DNA of 55,579 bases from Lactobacillus sp. (GTDB taxonomy: Bacteria; Bacillota; Bacilli; Lactobacillales; Lactobacillaceae). The stretch's first letter is position 1. The number at the start of each line of letters is the position of its first letter. Positions 33,320 through 43,799 of this stretch are shown here, one piece after another. Location: positions 1 through 55,579 of the forward strand of contig NZ_JAAVAU010000027.1 of assembly GCF_014803895.1 (NCBI RefSeq). The letters run 5' to 3'. Below the pieces are notes generated by a model. That model made no database searches, was not told the DNA's origin, and saw only the letters and a list, made by a program, of their open reading frames with translations. The position numbers and the translations under genes are program-made.

Positions 33320-36032
33320 AATACTTCATGCAATATTTTATTGGATCTTGCCTTTATCAATTGCTTTAGGCTGCTTCTTTATATTTCTTCATTTTGCTCA
33401 TAGAAGCTTTGAAAAAGCAGATGTTGACCGTATTTGGAAAGTAACTGTCAAGGTAGGAATTGGATTAGGTATTTTAGCAATAATTTATGCTTTATTTACC
33501 TATATTCCATTTTTGCATCAGATAGTACGTTTTATTCAATTGTGGGGACACAGACTATTAAAGCTTGCATTTATTGGAAAGATCTTACAAAGTATCTCAA
33601 AATTCTGGCACCTCGTAATAAAATTTATCTCAAGTTGGTTACCAGTATATTTGAGAGCCTTTGTTTTGATTTGGATACCTGCAGGCTATATCTGGGTGCA
33701 AAGCTTGATTTGGCGTATCAAGTTCAGTAGAGCAGCTAACATAATTTGTAGAGTTGTAATTTTTTATCCATATCTTTGCTTTAAATATCTTTTAGGTTAT
33801 CAAACACCATTCTTTGATTACATTCAGACGAAACTGTATGTAGCAAAAATCAAGGAAAATGTAAGTGATAGTTACTTTGAAGCGCTGCAAGGAATAGATG
33901 ATACTGGTAAGCCTTTTGACAATGGGCAAGGTGGTACCGAACGTATTCAAAAAATTAAAGCTGCAGCTATTTCAATGAGACAAACACGAGCAACAGTAAA
34001 AACAGCACATGGTGTGCGACATGCTCAACTAATCATTAGAAATTCTCGAGAAGTTGCAACGGATCAAGTTATTGAACAGCAGTTAAAAGGATTAGGATTG
34101 AGGCTATCTGCTCCAAGTATCAGATTCCAAAAGGATCCTGTTCTTAATACTGATAAAGGTGGTTATATTTTTGACTCTGATGTTCAATACAACGCTAGTG
34201 ATCAATTAGGTTCTTGGCAGGCTATCTTCTTTAATCCATTCAGTAATGAACATAAAATTTCTACTGGTGGTGAAGGTAGCTGGGAAGCTATTAAAAAGAT
34301 GTATCGAGGTATGTTGAGTTACTTTATTCACTTAACTCCAGCAGCTTTATACGAACGTATGACTGCAATTGCTAAGAATAAATACACTCCAGATACCTCA
34401 TCTACAACTGCTAAGTACAAGGCTCAACAAAACTTAGATTTAAGTGTTGTTCCAGAACCTGTTGATCCTGATAGTGGTGAAACTGTTGCAATGTTAAAAG
34501 ATAAGGCTCTTAAGGCAGCCCATGACCGAATAAGTGATGTAACTGATGCTTTGATTAGATACAAAATCAATGTCAGTTTTAATGATGTTGAAGTTGGTGG
34601 TAATACTGCAGTTTATCGCTATACCTTATCAAGATCTGCAAATATTCCAACTGATTGGAAGAGGATTCAAGAAGGTTTGGCCAACTTGTTAAAAACTACT
34701 GATATTCCAATTATTAGAACTGAAAAAGGTAATTTGTTAGTCACAATGGTCAACGGTGTTAATATTCCAGTTGACTTTAGAGAAATGATCAAGAAACGCC
34801 CAAAGGGGTTATCAGAAATTATTTCTGGTGCTGCTGGTCTAGATGCGATGGGGAATGTCATTGACTTTGTATTAGGTGATAAAAATCCTCACGCAATGCT
34901 TTTTGGTAAAACTGGTACTGGTAAGACCGTATTGATCATGGATATTCTTTATTCAATCATGAGCGTTACCGACCCTAAGCATTTAAGGATTGCTTATATT
35001 GACGGTAAAGGTAACTCGTTTGAATTTATGAGAACTGATAATCCTAATGCACCGTCTTATCACCCTAATCCTTTTGTTTATGCTCAACCTGCGGATGGAT
35101 CTGGTGATATTGAATATGCTCGTGCACTCGTTCAGCACATGGTTAGAGAATGTCGTAGAAGAATTGACTTATTCAAACGTAGAGGGGTCTCAAAGTTAGC
35201 CGAATTTAATAAAAAGTATCCGGATGAAGCTTTATATGAAATTTTGTTTGTCTGTGATGAATTTTCTGCTTTGACTGATACTGATGATCAATTGAAGGCT
35301 AGTGAACTAGCTGACAAGGGTATGACTGATGCATTTGAATACTTAGCCAAAATGGCTAGATCTGTTGGTATTCGAATGATTTTAGCTAATCAGACTGCAC
35401 GTAAAGAAAAAGTTCCTGGTAGAATTACGGCCAACATTACTGGACGTATTTCTTTAGGGGTGGCTGAGCCGATCGAATCAGATATTGCATTGCCAGATTC
35501 CAACGTTGCAGTTAACTTGATTACTCAACCTGGTGAATTTTATTCAGCAATGCATGGTGCAAGAAATGTTCAACATGGTAATGCACCATACTTATCAGAT
35601 GATACGATGTATGCCTTAAATGACTCGTTAGAAAAGAGATTTGGACATCATGACTATGTTTTCACTAGAGAACAAATCATGAAAGAAATGGACGATGATT
35701 CAGAAGATAGTGGAGCAAATGATGAAAGTTATGCTAAGCCTAATAATATTCCGACAGTAAAAACTCCTGTAGATGAATTGATCAAGATAATTGACCATTA
35801 TCCAGAATGGGCGGTAGCTAACCCTAATCTTGAAGCTTTCACTGATAATGAAGAATTTTTCAATTCTACTCCTAATCAAAGTGCTGAAAAACGTCAAAAA
35901 GTTGCTCAAGCTTTGAGAGAAGCTCAAGGTAAAGCCAAGATGATCAGAGCAGCTAATATTGCTCAAACACGTAAAAGTGCTGGTAGTAATGTAGCTGCAA
36001 TCACACATGGTGTAACAGGAGATAAATTATGA
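33309..36032 (+). CDS. FtsK/SpoIIIE-type coupling ATPase
   Basis: The 907-residue protein has several N-terminal membrane segments (within about 1-165), a linker domain, and a C-terminal FtsK/SpoIIIE motor. Walker A is FGKTGTGKT near 533-541, with VLIMDILYSI behind it. Walker B is EILFVCDEFSAL near 644-655, followed by a sensor strand, MILANQTA. In Gram-positive conjugative elements such motors recruit the relaxase-DNA complex or pump DNA. GAAGAGA lies upstream. It shares an ATGA overlap with the next gene. Confidence 0.9.
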   Translation: MTPKILHAIFYWILPLSIALGCFFIFLHFAHRSFEKADVDRIWKVTVKVGIGLGILAIIYALFTYIPFLHQIVRFIQLWGHRLLKLAFIGKILQSISKFWHLVIKFISSWLPVYLRAFVLIWIPAGYIWVQSLIWRIKFSRAANIICRVVIFYPYLCFKYLLGYQTPFFDYIQTKLYVAKIKENVSDSYFEALQGIDDTGKPFDNGQGGTERIQKIKAAAISMRQTRATVKTAHGVRHAQLIIRNSREVATDQVIEQQLKGLGLRLSAPSIRFQKDPVLNTDKGGYIFDSDVQYNASDQLGSWQAIFFNPFSNEHKISTGGEGSWEAIKKMYRGMLSYFIHLTPAALYERMTAIAKNKYTPDTSSTTAKYKAQQNLDLSVVPEPVDPDSGETVAMLKDKALKAAHDRISDVTDALIRYKINVSFNDVEVGGNTAVYRYTLSRSANIPTDWKRIQEGLANLLKTTDIPIIRTEKGNLLVTMVNGVNIPVDFREMIKKRPKGLSEIISGAAGLDAMGNVIDFVLGDKNPHAMLFGKTGTGKTVLIMDILYSIMSVTDPKHLRIAYIDGKGNSFEFMRTDNPNAPSYHPNPFVYAQPADGSGDIEYARALVQHMVRECRRRIDLFKRRGVSKLAEFNKKYPDEALYEILFVCDEFSALTDTDDQLKASELADKGMTDAFEYLAKMARSVGIRMILANQTARKEKVPGRITANITGRISLGVAEPIESDIALPDSNVAVNLITQPGEFYSAMHGARNVQHGNAPYLSDDTMYALNDSLEKRFGHHDYVFTREQIMKEMDDDSEDSGANDESYAKPNNIPTVKTPVDELIKIIDHYPEWAVANPNLEAFTDNEEFFNSTPNQSAEKRQKVAQALREAQGKAKMIRAANIAQTRKSAGSNVAAITHGVTGDKL

Positions 36033-36838
36033 TGGTAGATATTTTCGGACGGCAGTACAGTCAACTGATACCGTACGAAAAAGCATTGAACAGATTTCTA
36101 CATTATCTTAATTTTGCTAAAGAGGGTCCAACTCCTGTTTATGAAGTGGTATCTTTCAGAATAAATAATCTTGATGGTATCAAATTAGCATTAGGTCAGG
36201 TTATGAAAGGTGCAGTTGTTTGGCAACATACTGATAAATGGCATACTGCAGCAATTTATATTAAAAAAGGTGAAGGACGTAAATTTAGCAGAGAAATCAT
36301 CAATCTGTTTTCACACGGAGTCGATAATGTAGCAGCTTTTCAAAAAGCGTGGGTCAAAGAAAATGGTAGATATGAATGGGGGGTGTTTCCAAAGTTTCCT
36401 GGAAGTTATGCAAATGGAGTTAGAAGACAACAAGAAAGCTACATTGTAGCTGCTATGAATTATCCGGAAAATAAAAACTCTAAAATTCCAGGATCTTTTA
36501 AAAAGAACCAAGTACATAGAACTCACTTAATTAGTGCACAAATTACAGGTATTGAAAGTCAAAAAGGATTATTGATTGATTTTGATGGTTGGTTGAACAC
36601 TAATTTGATGAATCAATTTGAAATTAAAATCTTAGACTTAACAGAAAAGCAAGATGTTGTTTGGACAGCTAATGTCTGGATTCCAGAAGATAATCATTTG
36701 CACTGGAGATACTCAATGTATGACAAAGATTACCGATTGATTGCTGAACAAGAATGGATTGATGATCGTTGGGTATATGTTTGGCACTATGATGATGGAC
36801 AAAATAAATTAACAAAAAACGACTACACACTTAAGTAG
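36029..36838 (+). CDS. DNA/RNA non-specific endonuclease-like protein
   Basis: It is coupled to the ATPase by an ATGA overlap. The 269-residue protein has, around residues 163-197, HRTHLISAQITG...NTNLMNQFE, which resembles the catalytic stretch of NucA/EndA-type nucleases (DRGHL...N...MNxFE). The aspartate and arginine-glycine before the key histidine are altered to HRT, so activity is uncertain. No signal peptide is seen. The terminator that ends the operon overlaps its stop codon. It could process DNA during transfer or be a domain reused for binding. Confidence 0.5.
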   Translation: MMVDIFGRQYSQLIPYEKALNRFLHYLNFAKEGPTPVYEVVSFRINNLDGIKLALGQVMKGAVVWQHTDKWHTAAIYIKKGEGRKFSREIINLFSHGVDNVAAFQKAWVKENGRYEWGVFPKFPGSYANGVRRQQESYIVAAMNYPENKNSKIPGSFKKNQVHRTHLISAQITGIESQKGLLIDFDGWLNTNLMNQFEIKILDLTEKQDVVWTANVWIPEDNHLHWRYSMYDKDYRLIAEQEWIDDRWVYVWHYDDGQNKLTKNDYTLK

Positions 36839-36847
36839 TCGTTTTTT
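36816..36847 (+). terminator. Terminator at end of transfer operon
   Basis: AAAAAACGACTAC / GTAGTCGTTTTTT, perfect 13-bp stem that includes the stop codon region. Confidence 0.85.
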
Positions 36848-36881
36848 ATATGTTCAAAATTTTAAAGAAAAGGATTAAAAG

Positions 36882-39800
36882 ATGGAAAGAGATAGAATAC
36901 AACGTTATTCAATCAGAAAGTTGTCTGTTGGGGCAGCTTCCGTACTAATCGGAATGGGTTTTGCTGGAGCTACTACTGCTAATCAGGCAGATGCAGCTAC
37001 TGTAGATACTAATCAAATAGAGCAGACTGAAAATGCTGCTACTCAAAATGCAGATTCTAATAAGAATTCAACTTTAGAAATTAAAACTCAAAGTGAAGCT
37101 CAAACTGAGAATGAAGTTAAAAACGAAAATTCAGCAAAGACTACAACTGAAGCTAATACTGCAGAAGTTTCTCAGACTCAATCAGATACGACTGCTCAAG
37201 TTGAACAAGATACGCAAGAACTTCCTACTCAAGAACAAACTTCAAATTCTCAAGTGACAAAAGATAGCGTAGAAAGTAAAAATGCTGCGTCATCTTCAGC
37301 TAATTCTCAAGTTCAGGTAGCACTCAAAGAAGATATTCAAAATAATCAGGCTGAAAAGCAATTACAAACATTGATGCCGTCTTCGGATGCCAAAGGGGCA
37401 AATGTTGATGATTTAACTAAGGAAACTACAACTTCAGTTTCTAATCAGTTGAATAAAAAAGAAGAGAAAAAAGTTAATAATTCTGCTGAACAAACTATTA
37501 ATACTTTAGATACAGTAGATATTAAAAAATTGAAAAGTAACAGTTTAACAAATGATAATTTATCTCAAAATGAACTTGTAGAAAGTAAAGTAACTAAAAA
37601 TGTTGCTACTACGTCTGATGGAACTGAAATTGATCCAGCTCAATATGGTTATATTAAAACAGGTGCAGGGTGGACAATCAGTACGAATACTATGGCTACA
37701 GCGAGTTCCAGCAAAATTTCACTTTCAATGCCTAAAGATGTTAATCGTACATTAAAGCAAGATGAACCATATTATGATGTTACTGGTAGTGGCACAATTG
37801 ATGCAGATGTCTTAAAGGATAATAGTGGTAAAAAAATCCTACTTGCTTCAATTCCAGTAATTGAAACTGATCAATATCGTGAAAGTCTTACCTCAGCTGG
37901 CTATTTCCATACTCACCCATTAACTGTTGCGTTAGATGACGGTACCAGTCTCAAAGCTGGTGATATTAGCATTTCAGCTTGTGGTGGGTCTGACTGGAAT
38001 ATTGGTGGTTATGATAGCACTAAGCATGATAATAGATATGAAATAACGTTAAATGTTACGGCAACGCCTGAGCAATTAGCGCAATTTGCTGATGAGGTTA
38101 CTTTTGATTATGATATCTCGGGTGGTGTGATTTTACAAAGAAGTATTGATTCATATGAAGGGTTTACAGATATGCCAGTGGGTTACACTCATGATGCTTA
38201 TTTAATTACACCTGATAATGAAGTTTATACGGATCATATTAATCATAGTGCCGATGAAGATACTTTGAAGGTATTTACTGCTTCTGATAATCATACGTTA
38301 ACAGGTAATATTACATCAACTGATAATCGTATATGGCTAAACAATACAGTTACGACTAATCTTGACAATATTCAAGATAGTACAGTAAAAAAAGTTGCTA
38401 AGATAACAAGTAGTGTAGTTGATGAAGATGGTAAGGAAATTGCGCCTGGATTTAATGGACATGATTTAGATGCAGCAAATGGTGGACATGCATATGATTT
38501 TCAGAAGCAAGTATTTAAAGGAAAAGACGGAAAATTATATCAAACTTCTGAGCAAATATCATCAATGAGTGGTAATCCAAGTATTAATCAAAAAAAGGTA
38601 GATGATGATTTAGACGCTAATACTCTTTATAATATGCTGCAACCAGATGAGATTTTAATTTCTTATCAAAATACTGATCATTCATATTTAATTGCGTGGT
38701 CACTTAATTCTAAAACTGTGTTGTCTAGTCCGAATTATGATGAAACTAATAAGAGGGCTTTCATAAATAGTTATGAAGGTTCTGTGATTGATCCAGCTAA
38801 ACTTGGTTATAATAGCCGTCAAGAAATGCAAGATGATATTAATAAGCAGTTTAGTGAGGGAAAACAATACTATGCAATGTTAGAAATTAAAAACTCTGAA
38901 CTTGATAATAATGCTAAAAGTTATAATAAGCCTTTTATTGTAACCAGTACTGATATTACACCTGAAAGTGACGTTAAAATAATTAATCAAGCTACTTATA
39001 CACCTGATGGTACAAAAGTAAATGTTAATTATTATGCTAATGCTCCAATCTATTATATTGATAAAGATACGAAACAGAATATTTCTAATGATATAACTAA
39101 AGGAGTAAAAGGCAAGACTTCAAATGTGAAGTTTACTGTTCCTACTGGTTACGAATTTGCACCAGATCAAGCAGATAATGAAGATCACATTTTTACTGGT
39201 ACAGCTACAGATCATATTGATGTATATGTAGTTGCTTCTAATCAAACTATTCCTATTAGCTATGTAGATGATTTAGCAAATCAAAAAGAAGTAGGTACTG
39301 ACTCATTTATTGCTAAAACTGCTACTGATTATACTTATGTGGCTAATAAGATTCCTACTGGTTATCAACTAGCAAGTGATCAACCAGCAATTGTTACTGG
39401 TACAGTTAAGCCAACTGATAATAAAATTACTATTCATTTAGTTCATGCTAAAAAAGAAGTTTCTCAAAATAATGGTCAGTTAGTGCGTACAGTTACGGTT
39501 ACTAATCCAGATGGATCAACTAAGCAAGTTTCAAATAAAACTTACAAGATTAAACGTACTGGTATGCAAGATGATATTACCGGTACTATTGAATGGAATC
39601 CTTGGTCAACTACAAATGTAGATGCGGTAGAAATTCCATACATCGATGGTTACACCGCATACCTTGTAGAAGGTGATAAAAGTTTAGCTAATACCAATGG
39701 TAAAGGTGCTTTGACTATTACTAAAGAAGAATTTACAGGTGATAATGACAACACTGATAAGATTCCTAACATTACCGAAAACTTTAAAGTAGCATACAGA

Positions 39801-42800
39801 GCAAATTCTCAAGTAGCACATGTTATCTTTACTGATAAGACAACTGGTAAACAACTTGATGCTCGAGATTTAGAAGGTAAATCTGGTACAACGAGTGTTT
39901 ATGACCCAACTGAAACTATTAATGCTTACATTAAAGATGGTTACAAGCTTGATAAAAATGATATTGCTACTGCAGGTGGTAAAGTCGTCTTTGATAAAGC
40001 AGATGAGGGTGATCAAACTTACTATATTGATTTAAGTCACGTTCTTACTCCAGTAAATGAAAGTCACACTGCAACTCGTACAGTAACTTACACTTATAAA
40101 GGTGGGGTTAAGGCTGGACAAAAAGCTGCAAATGATAATGTTTCTACCGTAACATTTAATCGTACAGGTAAGCGTGATGAAGTAACTAAGCAAATTGCTT
40201 GGGATAAATGGACTCCAGGAGATACGGCTAACTTAGCTGCGGTAACAATTCCAACTATTAAAGGTTATACCGCTGACCATAGCAATATTGCTGTTAAAGC
40301 TGTTACCCCAGCAAATGCTGATTCTGTTAAAGATGTAGTTCAAGTTAACTACACTCCAGATAAGCAAGTAGCTTCGATTATTTTCTATGATGATACCAAC
40401 AATGGTGAAAAATTATTCACTAAAGACTTATCAGGTGTTACTGACCAAAAGCAAAACTATGATCCAACAAATGATATTAAGGTTTACACGGACAAGTATT
40501 ATGACGTGGTAAGTAATAATTATCCTAAGGGTGGTTTTGTCTTAGATAACGATGATAATAAAGACCAAGTATTTGAAGTTCACTTCAAACACCACATTGC
40601 AACTGTCACAGATCCTACAATGTTGACAGCTACTTTTGATCGTACAGTTACAACTCATACTCCAGATGGTAAATCAAGTGCTACTAAGCAACATTACGTG
40701 ATTAACCGTACTGGTACTCAAGATTTAGTAACTAAGAAGTACACTTTCACTAATTGGTCAACTGCTCAAGTACATGAAGACAAAGGAAGTGTATTAGATG
40801 GTTACACTGCAAAAATTAATTCAGCAACCCCAGGTAACATCACTTCTATCAATAAAGATGGTGTACCTATTGTGAAAGCTGAAACATTTACTAATCCTAA
40901 CGATGGTACTTTAACTGCTAAAAACGTAGTTGAAAGTGTCGATCTTGGCTATACTGCTAATAATCAAAAAGTGATCGTAAATTACATTGACGATACTACT
41001 AATAAGACATTAGAAACTAAGAATTTAGTGGGTAAATCAAATAGCGATTCCGGTTATACAACAGAACCAACTATCAAAAACTATTTAGAAAAAGGCTATG
41101 ACCTTGTAAGTGATGATACTGCTGGTAAATCAATTAAATACGATGCTCATGACAAAGTAGATCAAGTTTACAATGTTCATTTAAAGCATCATATTTCACC
41201 AGTAACTGATCAAAAGATGTTGACTGCAACATTTAAGCGTACAGTTATTGAAAATCTACCAGATGGTAAGACTAAAGAAATCAGACAATTCTATGATATT
41301 CACCGTGTTGGTGCTCAAGATCAAGTAACCAAAGAATATACTTTTAGCAAGTGGTCAACTGCACCAGTTAATGAAGATGTCGGTGACGTATTAGATGGTT
41401 ATACGACTACTATTACTTCACAATCTCCTAAAAATATTGCAAGTATCAATAAAGATGGTGCCCCAGTAGTTAAAGCAGAAGTATTTACTAATCCAGATAA
41501 CAATTCAACTACTCCAAAGAATGTAAAGGAAAATATTGAACTAGGCTACACTGCTAATACTCAAAAAGCTACTGTAAATTACATTGATGATACTGATAAT
41601 AAGACTCTTGCTTCTAAGGGATTAGAAGGTAAATCAAATAGTGATTCCGGTTATACTACGGCTGATACAATCAAGGATTACATTGCTAAGGGCTATGATT
41701 TGGTGAGCGATGATACTAACGGTAAATCAGTCCAATTTGATGCTCATGATAAAGTAGACCAAGTTTACAATGTTCACTTAAAGCACCGTATCTCAGATGT
41801 AACTGATAATCGTATTTTGAATGCTACATTTGATCGTGTAATTACTGAGAATATTCCTGGTAGTAAGCCAAAAGAAATCAAGCAACATTACGTGATCACT
41901 CGTACTGGTAAGCAAGACCAAGTAACTAAGGCATATACTTTCGGTGACTGGTCAGTTGCTCAAGTTACAGAAGATAAGGGTGATAAGGTCACTGGATACA
42001 CTGCACAAATTGATGCAGCTAAGCCTGAAGACTTTATTACTTTAGTTGATGGTGTTCCTACTGCTAAGGCAGAACAATTTACTAATGAAAATGGTAAATT
42101 GCTTCCAAAGAATACTACTGAAACGGCAACTATCAACTATGTAGCAAATCCAGAAAGTGCTCAGTTAACTTATGTTGATGACACTACGGGACAAAATCTA
42201 CAATCAGTTACTACCAATGGTAAATATGCCGATACTATCGTGTTTACCCCAGATGTTGATACTGTTATCAAAGATTATGAAGGTAAGGGCTACGTCTTAG
42301 TTTCAAATGATTTCAAGAATCAAACCTATGGTGATGGTGCCAACAACTTTACTGTTCATTTAGCTCATGGAACTAGAACAGTTAGTCGTTCAACGACTGC
42401 AAATGAAGTTATTCACTATGTATATCAAGATGGATCTAAAGCCCTTGATGATTATCAAGCAACTCCAATTACTTTTACTGATGAAGGTACTCAGGATTTG
42501 GTGACTGGTGAAACTGTTTGGAACAACAACTATACTCCAGTTAACGGAACATTTGCTGCTGTAGAATCACCTACAATTGATGGTTACAGTCCAGATAAGG
42601 CTTCTATTGATGCACAAACCGTTGATAGTAATAGTGGAAACTTAGCCTTTACTGTAACTTATGTGAAGGATCCTGAACCTATGGTTCCAAGTGAGCCAAT
42701 TCAACCTAGTGAAGCTTCAACTACTCCAGTTGAACAACCAACTATGCCTGTAGAAGAACCAGTTACTGAGCCTACGGTAGAAAAAATTGCTACTAATACT

Positions 42801-43022
42801 GAACCAGTTGAGGAAAAGGTAGAAACTGAACCTACTAAGAAGAAAGTTGAAATCATTCTTCCTAAAGTTGAAAAACAAGCACAACCAACTGAGCCTAAAG
42901 AAAATGAATTACCACAAACCGGTACTAAAGACGAAAGTAAATTAGGAATTATCGGTGCAGCGGTTGCTGGAATTGCTGGTGTCTTCGGATTAGGTGCTGG
43001 TAAAAAGAAGAAAGAAGACTAA
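36882..43022 (+). CDS. LPQTG-anchored mucin-binding-type adhesin
   Basis: The 2046-residue surface protein has a YSIRK-G/S-type signal (YSIRKLSVGAASVLIGMGFA), a long Gln/Thr/Asn-rich low-complexity region (about 35-240) and a unique domain (about 245-700). MucBP-like and Mub-B2-like repeats follow (TRTVTYTYK...DEVTKQIAWDKWTPGD pattern), of which three near 1235-1750 are tandem copies. A Pro/Glu/Thr wall spacer leads to LPQTG at about 2010, a hydrophobic span and KKKKED. It would be attached to peptidoglycan by sortase. AAGGA is the ribosome-binding site. Lying directly behind the transfer operon, it may promote cell contact as aggregation substances do, or host binding. Confidence 0.92.
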   Translation: MERDRIQRYSIRKLSVGAASVLIGMGFAGATTANQADAATVDTNQIEQTENAATQNADSNKNSTLEIKTQSEAQTENEVKNENSAKTTTEANTAEVSQTQSDTTAQVEQDTQELPTQEQTSNSQVTKDSVESKNAASSSANSQVQVALKEDIQNNQAEKQLQTLMPSSDAKGANVDDLTKETTTSVSNQLNKKEEKKVNNSAEQTINTLDTVDIKKLKSNSLTNDNLSQNELVESKVTKNVATTSDGTEIDPAQYGYIKTGAGWTISTNTMATASSSKISLSMPKDVNRTLKQDEPYYDVTGSGTIDADVLKDNSGKKILLASIPVIETDQYRESLTSAGYFHTHPLTVALDDGTSLKAGDISISACGGSDWNIGGYDSTKHDNRYEITLNVTATPEQLAQFADEVTFDYDISGGVILQRSIDSYEGFTDMPVGYTHDAYLITPDNEVYTDHINHSADEDTLKVFTASDNHTLTGNITSTDNRIWLNNTVTTNLDNIQDSTVKKVAKITSSVVDEDGKEIAPGFNGHDLDAANGGHAYDFQKQVFKGKDGKLYQTSEQISSMSGNPSINQKKVDDDLDANTLYNMLQPDEILISYQNTDHSYLIAWSLNSKTVLSSPNYDETNKRAFINSYEGSVIDPAKLGYNSRQEMQDDINKQFSEGKQYYAMLEIKNSELDNNAKSYNKPFIVTSTDITPESDVKIINQATYTPDGTKVNVNYYANAPIYYIDKDTKQNISNDITKGVKGKTSNVKFTVPTGYEFAPDQADNEDHIFTGTATDHIDVYVVASNQTIPISYVDDLANQKEVGTDSFIAKTATDYTYVANKIPTGYQLASDQPAIVTGTVKPTDNKITIHLVHAKKEVSQNNGQLVRTVTVTNPDGSTKQVSNKTYKIKRTGMQDDITGTIEWNPWSTTNVDAVEIPYIDGYTAYLVEGDKSLANTNGKGALTITKEEFTGDNDNTDKIPNITENFKVAYRANSQVAHVIFTDKTTGKQLDARDLEGKSGTTSVYDPTETINAYIKDGYKLDKNDIATAGGKVVFDKADEGDQTYYIDLSHVLTPVNESHTATRTVTYTYKGGVKAGQKAANDNVSTVTFNRTGKRDEVTKQIAWDKWTPGDTANLAAVTIPTIKGYTADHSNIAVKAVTPANADSVKDVVQVNYTPDKQVASIIFYDDTNNGEKLFTKDLSGVTDQKQNYDPTNDIKVYTDKYYDVVSNNYPKGGFVLDNDDNKDQVFEVHFKHHIATVTDPTMLTATFDRTVTTHTPDGKSSATKQHYVINRTGTQDLVTKKYTFTNWSTAQVHEDKGSVLDGYTAKINSATPGNITSINKDGVPIVKAETFTNPNDGTLTAKNVVESVDLGYTANNQKVIVNYIDDTTNKTLETKNLVGKSNSDSGYTTEPTIKNYLEKGYDLVSDDTAGKSIKYDAHDKVDQVYNVHLKHHISPVTDQKMLTATFKRTVIENLPDGKTKEIRQFYDIHRVGAQDQVTKEYTFSKWSTAPVNEDVGDVLDGYTTTITSQSPKNIASINKDGAPVVKAEVFTNPDNNSTTPKNVKENIELGYTANTQKATVNYIDDTDNKTLASKGLEGKSNSDSGYTTADTIKDYIAKGYDLVSDDTNGKSVQFDAHDKVDQVYNVHLKHRISDVTDNRILNATFDRVITENIPGSKPKEIKQHYVITRTGKQDQVTKAYTFGDWSVAQVTEDKGDKVTGYTAQIDAAKPEDFITLVDGVPTAKAEQFTNENGKLLPKNTTETATINYVANPESAQLTYVDDTTGQNLQSVTTNGKYADTIVFTPDVDTVIKDYEGKGYVLVSNDFKNQTYGDGANNFTVHLAHGTRTVSRSTTANEVIHYVYQDGSKALDDYQATPITFTDEGTQDLVTGETVWNNNYTPVNGTFAAVESPTIDGYSPDKASIDAQTVDSNSGNLAFTVTYVKDPEPMVPSEPIQPSEASTTPVEQPTMPVEEPVTEPTVEKIATNTEPVEEKVETEPTKKKVEIILPKVEKQAQPTEPKENELPQTGTKDESKLGIIGAAVAGIAGVFGLGAGKKKKED
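40590..42130 (+). repeat. Tandem repeats in adhesin gene
   Basis: Three successive units (about 40590-41190, 41190-41790, 41790-42130), each with a GYTAKI-type segment, then VNYIDDTTNKTL and DAHDKVDQVYNVHLKH. The first two are about 600 bases and highly similar at DNA level; the last is shorter and diverged. Confidence 0.8.
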
Positions 43023-43192
43023 TTAAGATGAAAAAATATTTGTTAACGAAAGAATTACGTATCTAGGGCTTCCCTAGATGGTGTAAGCTTGATTAACTTA
43101 TAGTGTAAACACAATATTAGAAAAAGCTCTCTAATGTCGATATTTTGGCGTTAGGGAGTTTTTGATTTTTGTAAGAAAGTATGGAAAAAATC
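43023..43192 (+). terminator. Terminator region behind adhesin
   Basis: CTAGGG-ctt-CCCTAG (43063-43077) and the stronger AAAAAGCTCTCTAATGTC / GGCGTTAGGGAGTTTTT (43121-43163). No gene in between; only a 12-codon frame without support. Confidence 0.65.
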
Positions 43193-43711
43193 ATGTCAGA
43201 AGAAAAAAAGGCTGAGATAAAAAGAAATGCAAAAGTTTTGATTACTAAGAATTTAGAAATCAAAGCAAATCGAGCGCAAGAAGAATATCTTCAACAAAAT
43301 GGATTAAGTAAGGAATATATTAATCCTACTGTTCCATCTCAAATTGTTGATGCATTAAGTGGTGTAGCAACAGAAGAGTTTCTTAAATATTATCCAGATA
43401 CTGATGAAGATACACTTGATAATAATGTTCAAGAATATATCAATCAAAATTATAACGATAACTTTATGTTGAGTCAGGTTGAGTATCGTCAAAATGAAGA
43501 TGAGATAAAGGAAAAGATGATAGATAAGCTTGTCATGTTAGTTGCTAACAGTGACAAATATAATGGTGTAGATAGAGGAGCAGTCTTTCAGCAAGCACGA
43601 AGTATTTCAACATTGAGAGAATTACATAGCTATCTTACTGAAGATGGTATTGAATTATTCATGGAAAAATACGGCCTTGATAATCAATCTTCTAAAGGTA
43701 ATAAAAAGTAG
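43193..43711 (+). CDS. Unknown helical protein
   Basis: I prefer the ATG at 43193 (GGAAA upstream) to that at 43181 (AAGAAAG upstream). The product is about 172 residues, charged, mostly helical, soluble, with NAKVLITKNLEIKANRAQEE at the start and no known motif. It is followed by a GGATGC-type hairpin. It opens the accessory region behind the transfer genes. Function unknown. Confidence 0.55.
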   Translation: MSEEKKAEIKRNAKVLITKNLEIKANRAQEEYLQQNGLSKEYINPTVPSQIVDALSGVATEEFLKYYPDTDEDTLDNNVQEYINQNYNDNFMLSQVEYRQNEDEIKEKMIDKLVMLVANSDKYNGVDRGAVFQQARSISTLRELHSYLTEDGIELFMEKYGLDNQSSKGNKK

Positions 43712-43722
43712 TAATAAATAAA

Positions 43723-43750
43723 AAACAGGATGCTGGCAGGCATCCTGTTT
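43723..43750. terminator. AAACAGGATGC / GCATCCTGTTT hairpin
   Basis: Perfect 11-bp stem with a 6-base loop. It belongs to the dispersed GGATGC hairpin series; it has only a short T run. Confidence 0.7.
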
Positions 43751-43799
43751 AGGTGTTAAAAGCCTTAAATATCAAGAACGCAGATTCATTATCAAAAAA

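Noticed and set aside
43036..43074. 12-codon leader peptide behind the adhesin
   Set aside because: No ribosome-binding site and no sign of attenuation; chance frame.
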